IMG/VR virus record: IMGVR_UViG_3300013104_000024
Span: 21,895 to 85,894 of that record
Length of the DNA stretch: 64,000 nucleotides
Direction: 5' to 3' (one strand)
Source: a virus
Made by a program: the position numbers and the translations under genes. Below, one piece after another: positions 58,485-64,000 of the stretch. Numbering within the stretch: the first letter of the stretch is position 1; each line of letters begins with the position of its first letter. The notes beneath the pieces were generated by a model that saw only the letters and a program-made list of their open reading frames with translations, ran no database searches and was not told the DNA's origin.

Positions 58485-60161
58485 TTAGTTCTGCTGATAC
58501 ACCGGGAAGCCAGCGACCGCCAATTGGAGATCGTTGTCCGGCGTGCGCTTGAAGAAACGCACGAACAGCGTGCTCGAATCCGGAATGGCTTGATTCGAGA
58601 CGAGGTCCTGATTCCACTGCGAAATCGGGAACTCGTATTCGGTTGCACCGACCAAGAGCGAGAAGTGCGTCGGAGTCAGAGGACCCGGTTCCTTCTGCGT
58701 GTCGTACAGCGGCAGCGTTGCGCCATAGACGCGCGGCAGCCAGTTGTCGATGTCGGTCTCGCCCATTGCGAGGTTCACCTTCCAGAGGTTCTGGTTGACG
58801 AACGTCGTTGCCGCGTAGTCGTTCACGCCAAACTGCGGCGATTGACCCGGTGCAAACGCAATGGTCCAGTTGGTGCTGCGCTCCGTGCCCTGATTGAGCA
58901 GCGACACCCACACGGTCTGCGTGAAGTTGAAGTTCAGGAACGAACCGTTGACCTTTTGCAGGTTCAGTTGCACCTGAAGCTTTTGCTGCACGCCATACGC
59001 GAGCGGATTGAACGCATTCTGGTAGACGATGTAAGGCGTCACGTCGTACCAGACCGTCCGGTCGAGGTTCAACAGGAACCAACGCAGACGATAGCCGTTG
59101 ACCGCATCCACCCAGATCGGGTAGCAGAAGAGCTTGACCGTGTACTGGTTGTTCGGCTCCACCGTCGTGGCGGTGAATTCGCGCGTGAGGAAGTTGCCTT
59201 GGTTGGCAGTCGACCCGTACGCGATTTCGTCCGCCGAGAGGTTGTACTTCAACACCAGCGGCACCTTCTGACCGATCACAGTAGCGACGAAGCCCGTATT
59301 GAAACCGAACAGCTGGAACTTCGTGCCATCGACTGGCAGCACACGTTGCGAACCGTCGGAGTAGTTCACCACCCCCATCAGGTTCAAGCCTTGCAGCGGT
59401 ACGTTCAGCGGGTACAGGATCTGCGTCGGATCAGCAGACGAGAGGAACGGCGACTGCAAGCCGATACTCGTCACGTACTTCGTACCCAGTGCCGGCGAAC
59501 GGATGAACGCCGTATTGCGCACACGCAGCTGGCTTTGCGAAACCAGATCGCCCGTATCCGAGTAGAACTCAGCCGTGACGATTTCTCCGTCCGTCAGATC
59601 TTCCGTGGTATTGAACGGCGGAACCACCTTAACCGCGTTGGTGCCGTCGACAATTTCCAGCTGGATGTCCTGACTGACGAGGTTGCCCGCGTTGTCGTAC
59701 GCCGCGCTGATGACTTTGCGCGTGCCGTTGAGTGCCGAGCCAATCACCACACGGCAGGTGCGCGTGGCAGTGCCCATCACGTACAGACGTGCGTCGAGTG
59801 CAGCAGTGAAAGGTTTCGTGTTCTTGTTCACGTACATGAGGTACGTGTTCGAACGCGGACCCGGACCCGGAGACAGCAATCGATCGGCGTCGGTGAATTC
59901 ATCCGACGGAATCGGCCCTTGGATCTTCTGCAAGGTCGCCACGAACGTGGTTGGATCGATAGCCGTCACCTTGTAGAACTGGTTCAGACTCGTATCCACT
60001 GCCCAGTCACCTACGTTCGGCACGTAGTGATTGGTACCCGGCGTTTGCGGACCCATGAAGAGTTCCGCCACATTCCAGATTTTCCACGTATTGTTTTTGG
60101 GCCAATACGGTACGACGCCATCATTACCGGCCGGCGGCGTCGCGGTAATTGGAGTTGACAT
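58485..60161 (-). CDS. Large beta-rich virion structural protein
   Basis: 558 residues, dominated by short beta strands, Asn, Thr, Gln and Val, and few charged helices, the usual look of tail or baseplate proteins. GGGAG precedes the ATG. A Pro/Gly start (MSTPITATPPAGN) and repeated NxxG turns. Shares style with the 873-residue gene upstream, 15 bases away. Specific role not assignable. Confidence 0.75.
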   Translation of the reverse strand: MSTPITATPPAGNDGVVPYWPKNNTWKIWNVAELFMGPQTPGTNHYVPNVGDWAVDTSLNQFYKVTAIDPTTFVATLQKIQGPIPSDEFTDADRLLSPGPGPRSNTYLMYVNKNTKPFTAALDARLYVMGTATRTCRVVIGSALNGTRKVISAAYDNAGNLVSQDIQLEIVDGTNAVKVVPPFNTTEDLTDGEIVTAEFYSDTGDLVSQSQLRVRNTAFIRSPALGTKYVTSIGLQSPFLSSADPTQILYPLNVPLQGLNLMGVVNYSDGSQRVLPVDGTKFQLFGFNTGFVATVIGQKVPLVLKYNLSADEIAYGSTANQGNFLTREFTATTVEPNNQYTVKLFCYPIWVDAVNGYRLRWFLLNLDRTVWYDVTPYIVYQNAFNPLAYGVQQKLQVQLNLQKVNGSFLNFNFTQTVWVSLLNQGTERSTNWTIAFAPGQSPQFGVNDYAATTFVNQNLWKVNLAMGETDIDNWLPRVYGATLPLYDTQKEPGPLTPTHFSLLVGATEYEFPISQWNQDLVSNQAIPDSSTLFVRFFKRTPDNDLQLAVAGFPVYQQN

Positions 60162-60176
60162 TCAGGTTTCTCCCGA

Positions 60177-62798
60177 TTATGCAGCTGCGATTTGTTCGAT
60201 GTTGACCCACGTCGACATGTCCACGCGATTGTGCAGATACAGCGCCGCAACTCGCGAGAGGAACTTGTAGATGTAGATCGACACAGTGACAGGTTGATCG
60301 AAGATGTGCGGCTGCACGACCATGTACTCCGTATCGGCAAGCTGAGCATCCTGCGTCTGATCGAAAACCAGCAACCACTCATACGAAGCGCAGGCATTCT
60401 TCACGTCCTGATCGGAATAGTTCCCCATCAAGAAGGAAGGTGCCAGTTGCCCGGAGAGCAGGTCAGCCATGATCCGACTGAAGAACGGACTGTAGACGCG
60501 CCACAGATCGGGGATCACAGACGGGATGTCCGGATCACTTTCTTGCAGACGAGCCGTCATGTAGGCCGAGACGACTTGGTCGATCACTTGCGATTGTGCC
60601 CGCAAGCTGTACGTGTCTGCATTGACGAGTCCGTCCAGTGGCACGACGATGTCGCGAATCTGATACGGCTCACCGTTGCGAGCGTCTTGCGGAATCACCG
60701 CACCTGTCGTTTCTTGGAACGTCAGCTGCGTACGATCGTACGCGCGTCCACCCACGATAAACGACATCACTTTGTCATCTCGAATGTCGAACATGTTGTT
60801 GTCCGACAGCCGTCCGTACTTCACCCAACCCACGTCTTGCGCGGCAGTACGCGTCATGTCTGCATTGCAAAAGCCCATGAAACGCACCATGATGTTTTGC
60901 GGGTCGGTAGCGACATTCTTCAGGAAGGTCTTGTTGGTGATGACCACTTGCGGGAACTTCACGAAGTAGTCGACCCCTTCGATCAGGGCGTTGTCGTTCA
61001 TCCAGAGTTGCAACTCACCCATCGGGATTTCCATCACGATGTTCTGGATCTGACTGAAGCGCACTGCTTGCTGCGTCAGATTGAATTGCAACATACCTGC
61101 CGTCATCGGCAGCGCCAGCTCATACGCCAAGAAGCGCGTATCACCGCGCACCAGCGTGTAGAACTTGGTGGTGTCGATCAACCACGTCGCTTGGTTGTTC
61201 TGCACGGCGTACTGGCCGCTTCCCGTCACATCCGTCCAGACGAAGGTCGGTCGGCTTGTGACCGGATCAATCGGGCAGGTGTAGTACCGGTAATTACGTC
61301 CCGGAATCAACGCCACTTGGTTTTGACCATAGGTCTCATCCAGCAACTGACCACCTTGACCCGATACCATCTCGACCAGATTGCACAGCGAAGACGAGGC
61401 AACGTAGGTCGTACCACCGCGATGCTGGAAGAAACCCAGCAGCTGACCATTCACGTCGTATTCGTAGCCCGTGCAATTATCCGAGAGCGAGTACGGAATA
61501 TCCGCGATCGTCTGTCCCGAATAGACCCGCGTGAATTGCGGAGTGTCACCGATGAGCTTCGAGATTGCGTTGTAGCCGTACGCGTTCTGAACCATCAGGT
61601 TCGTGATGTCGTTGGTTTTCACCTGACGCATGATCTGCGTGTACGCCGAGGCTTCAAGCGTTGCTGCTTGCCAGTTCGGCACCGTCGCATTCACCCCGAC
61701 CATGGCCTGCACGATCTCCGCATCCGGCAGCTTGTACAGCTCATGAATGCGGTTGTTCTCGAACACCAGCGGTCGACTCATGCCGCCCTTGCGGATTTGC
61801 ATGCGCAGCGTCAGCTTCGTGAGGTCGCCCCACGCCGTCTGTCCCGTTGCGTAAGCTTGCACGTACGTGGTCGGAATCGCGTAGTCCTTATGCGTGACCA
61901 TGCGTACGGCATCCGCGTTATTGCGGTGGTAGTACAACCCCGACCAACGTCCTTGCTGGTCTCCTGCGATGGGTTGGTACAAAAAAAAGTCGATGTCGTC
62001 TTGGTAGTCGATTTGCTGATCACCCAGTCCAGCGTAGTGGACCAAGTACTTCAGCTTCGAATCCAGTGTCGAGGTGAACACCGGCATGCTACTGACGGGG
62101 ACATCGATCACCGCGTAGATGGAGCTGTCGTAGATATACTCCACGCAGTCACCAATCTTCGCAGTGAAAAGATCGATTTGACTGACGCGCCAGCCGTTGA
62201 CGAACGCGTAGACTTCTCCTTTCGGAATCGTCCCGGCAGCCATCTGCGCCTGAAGCGTTTGATACTCGTTTTGCAGCGCCACGATGGCTGTGCTGTTGAG
62301 TACCTTCGAGCCATTCGTCTTGATGAAGTCAGCAACCTTCGAAGACGCTTGGCTGTTGTAGAACGCGTTCGAATAGAAACGCACATAGATCGGATCGTTA
62401 TCCAGATCGATGTTGATGGTGCTTTGGTCCTGCACTGCGATGACGAGGTCTTTATCCTTCGTCATCATGTACCAGCAGGCAAATCGCGGCATCTGCACGC
62501 CTGATGCGGCATAAATGTCGACGATCAGCGGCACTGCATTCATTGCCGCTTGGAAGCTGGTCCATTTCCCGTAGCTGTCGGGTAGCCCGAGCAGTGAGTT
62601 GTTAAACTGGCCGATGTTGTACAGATGGAAATGCGTGTTCGCCACCGGCAGCTGAATGTCGCGCCACATGAGTCGAACCGTATTCCAGACCCCGCCCAAG
62701 GGCGTGATCTTGAAAGGCTCCAAAATAGCCTGCCGGTCCTGATTCGGGACGCACCACACGTGTTTCTGCGCGTGGTCGACAACGAAATCGAATGTCAT
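60177..62798 (-). CDS. Very large virion structural protein, possibly baseplate or tail
   Basis: 873 residues, start at 62798 with AGGG eight bases upstream (an in-frame start 36 bases earlier is poor). Alternating beta and loop pattern, many aromatic and Asn/Gln residues, no catalytic motif. Lies first of the large structural block ending at the terminator at 58.4 kb. Likely on the outside of the particle; could be fibre- or baseplate-related. Confidence 0.75.
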   Translation of the reverse strand: MTFDFVVDHAQKHVWCVPNQDRQAILEPFKITPLGGVWNTVRLMWRDIQLPVANTHFHLYNIGQFNNSLLGLPDSYGKWTSFQAAMNAVPLIVDIYAASGVQMPRFACWYMMTKDKDLVIAVQDQSTINIDLDNDPIYVRFYSNAFYNSQASSKVADFIKTNGSKVLNSTAIVALQNEYQTLQAQMAAGTIPKGEVYAFVNGWRVSQIDLFTAKIGDCVEYIYDSSIYAVIDVPVSSMPVFTSTLDSKLKYLVHYAGLGDQQIDYQDDIDFFLYQPIAGDQQGRWSGLYYHRNNADAVRMVTHKDYAIPTTYVQAYATGQTAWGDLTKLTLRMQIRKGGMSRPLVFENNRIHELYKLPDAEIVQAMVGVNATVPNWQAATLEASAYTQIMRQVKTNDITNLMVQNAYGYNAISKLIGDTPQFTRVYSGQTIADIPYSLSDNCTGYEYDVNGQLLGFFQHRGGTTYVASSSLCNLVEMVSGQGGQLLDETYGQNQVALIPGRNYRYYTCPIDPVTSRPTFVWTDVTGSGQYAVQNNQATWLIDTTKFYTLVRGDTRFLAYELALPMTAGMLQFNLTQQAVRFSQIQNIVMEIPMGELQLWMNDNALIEGVDYFVKFPQVVITNKTFLKNVATDPQNIMVRFMGFCNADMTRTAAQDVGWVKYGRLSDNNMFDIRDDKVMSFIVGGRAYDRTQLTFQETTGAVIPQDARNGEPYQIRDIVVPLDGLVNADTYSLRAQSQVIDQVVSAYMTARLQESDPDIPSVIPDLWRVYSPFFSRIMADLLSGQLAPSFLMGNYSDQDVKNACASYEWLLVFDQTQDAQLADTEYMVVQPHIFDQPVTVSIYIYKFLSRVAALYLHNRVDMSTWVNIEQIAAA

Positions 62799-62827
62799 GA
62801 ATATCCCTGTTTTGCGTATAAGCGAGC

Positions 62828-62873
62828 GAGGCACCCCATTTGAAACCGCTTGGCCTCAAATGGAAGGTGCCTC
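62828..62873 (-). terminator. Long hairpin without U-tract
   Basis: Inverted repeat GAGGCACC..ATTTGA/TCAAAT..GGTGCCTC between the 307- and 873-residue genes. It lacks the usual tail and may be a processing or attenuating site rather than a full terminator. Confidence 0.55.
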
Positions 62874-62888
62874 ACCGCTTAGTGGAGA

Positions 62889-63812
62889 TCATGCCTGGGC
62901 TGCGTCCAGAGCAACGGTAACAGCTCGCGCGAAGTTCACACCCTTGTCACGCCGATCGAGGTTCTCCAGCAGTCGATTGACTGCGGAGTTTTTGAACGAA
63001 CGATCTTGTGAAGCCATGCAGATCATCGCGATCCAGGTCGGCGGATGTTCCAGTGCAACGGCCACCACTTCTTGGCTGTTGACACCAAACCACGTGCTCT
63101 TCAGGATTGCGTACAGCACGCCGACGTTGAACTCCTTCAGGCGGATCGAACGCACGACTTCGTGAGCGAGCGCGCAGAACTCTTCGATACCCGTGAGGGG
63201 TTTCTCGAAGTGTTCGACAACTTCGGTCACTTCCTTGCCCGAGAGGCCCGTCGACTTCATGATCGTGGCCATGGCGCGATGCTTGAGCACGGCGTTCATT
63301 GCGTGGTCGTCTTGGAAAAGACTCCAGTAGAAGAACGCCGAGTAGATTTGGAGCATGAGCTTTTCACGTGCGTCCAATAAAAACTTCTTCGTCACGTTTT
63401 CCGCAATCCATGCAGCGAAGAGTTTCATGCCGAGTGCCCCGACGTTGAGCAACAGCGACGGGGCGTCTTTCACCCAGCAGTTGTTCAGCCGTGCCCGCAG
63501 CACTTGAAAACTGTACTCGGTGCGGTTGCGGATGACAAAGTCACCCACATGGGAGTCGTACTTACCGAACGAACGCACATCCACTACGATCGGCGGCTCG
63601 TCATGGGCACCAACCGTTTTGTCGATCTGAATCGGGTGCGCAAAAGCAGGGACCTCGTTTGCCAGCGGCGAGCCGCCCTGCAATTGCAGCGCTCCGGAAC
63701 GAGGAATATTTTGCAGCTGGCCAGTGTGATACACGGCATCCAGGGCATGCCGTACCTTCGTCATCACGAAGGGCTGGCAAACGAAAGTATCGTAAGCAGT
63801 TTTATAGATCAT
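62889..63812 (-). CDS. Unknown protein, first of structural block
   Basis: 307 residues from the ATG at 63812 (AGGATG about 12 bases upstream); 38 extra in-frame residues upstream look non-coding. Helical C-terminal two thirds with many Ala, Val and Leu. Virion location is likely from context. No motif recognised. Confidence 0.7.
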   Translation of the reverse strand: MIYKTAYDTFVCQPFVMTKVRHALDAVYHTGQLQNIPRSGALQLQGGSPLANEVPAFAHPIQIDKTVGAHDEPPIVVDVRSFGKYDSHVGDFVIRNRTEYSFQVLRARLNNCWVKDAPSLLLNVGALGMKLFAAWIAENVTKKFLLDAREKLMLQIYSAFFYWSLFQDDHAMNAVLKHRAMATIMKSTGLSGKEVTEVVEHFEKPLTGIEEFCALAHEVVRSIRLKEFNVGVLYAILKSTWFGVNSQEVVAVALEHPPTWIAMICMASQDRSFKNSAVNRLLENLDRRDKGVNFARAVTVALDAAQA

Positions 63813-64000
63813 CGCAGGGCATCCTGAATGAGGTTGTTTGAGCCCGACGGTGATCGAGCTAGTGTATCTTTTTTCCCGAGGGCAAGTTTCATCTAATTTT
63901 ATAGAAATCATCCCGGAAATCCCCAATAGGCATCCCGGTAAAATTTCAAATAAGTATGATGCTTGCCATCGCCTTCGAAACTATACCATTAACTCAGGAA
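63813..64000. other. Non-coding stretch at right edge
   Basis: 188 bases with no credible gene; A+T-rich, with T-runs. Probably holds the promoter of the structural block. It contains TTCGAAACTATACC (63968-63981), similar to the TTCGAA leader boxes, but farther from the gene. No conserved early-type core found. Confidence 0.5.

Noticed and set aside
60192-62504. Plus-strand frame of 770 codons opposite the 873-residue structural gene
   Set aside because: Antisense shadow; no ribosome binding site and implausible composition.

Overview
The window is part of a nucleus-forming, phiKZ-like jumbo myophage genome. This rests on several sequence signatures: multi-gene RNA polymerase beta/beta' fragments (including the catalytic NADFDGD loop), a PhuZ-type tubulin with the SGGTGS loop, a phiKZ gp25-type large terminase, a split family-B-like DNA polymerase, and a gene order that resembles phiKZ gp54 to gp80 as I remember it. 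The moderate-to-high GC content and codon style suggest a Gram-negative host such as Ralstonia, Burkholderia or Pseudomonas. That host guess is inference. Most genes lie on the minus strand, densely packed, with many ATGA, GTGA and TAATG stop/start overlaps.

Layout. Bases 1-900: two plus-strand genes, the first truncated at the left edge. 0.9-16.4 kb: endolysin, a low-complexity protein, a beta' fragment that stops at the trigger loop (probably virion RNAP), a plus-strand block of three possible assembly genes plus a DarG-like macrodomain, then UvsW-like helicase, beta'-C and beta-C subunits. 16.5-30.1 kb: three large proteins including the presumed fifth non-virion RNAP subunit, an SSB-like protein, an SbcD/Mre11-like nuclease with a coupled unknown gene, virion-like proteins, beta'-N with the catalytic aspartates, and the probable chimallin (phage-nucleus shell). 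30.1-38.2 kb: small unknown genes, a plus-strand gene, a cassette of three micro membrane proteins with a P-loop NTPase, and the DNA polymerase palm/fingers chain. 38.6-42.4 kb: one structural-like gene and a tandem array of seven divergent paralogues. 42.5-43.2 kb: tRNA-Ser(UGA), tRNA-Thr(UGU) and a structured non-coding stretch. 43.2-53.2 kb: PhuZ, small membrane and zinc-binding proteins, accessory genes including an HslV-like Ntn-hydrolase, and an A+T-rich gap. 53.3-63.8 kb: terminase and large structural genes.

How it fits together. Six copies of one promoter motif (core resembling the phiKZ early TATATTAC box) precede the presumed chimallin, PhuZ, RNAP and replication genes, as expected for early transcription by the injected virion RNAP. 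The non-virion RNAP fragments encoded here would then take over later transcription. Most transcription units end in hairpins with one of two conserved tails, TTTATGCCGT or CTTCTTTTTTTGTC. SSB, nuclease, helicase and polymerase form the replication set. Terminase and the 53-63 kb block serve packaging and the virion.

All functional calls are from reading sequence and from memory of families; no database search was run.
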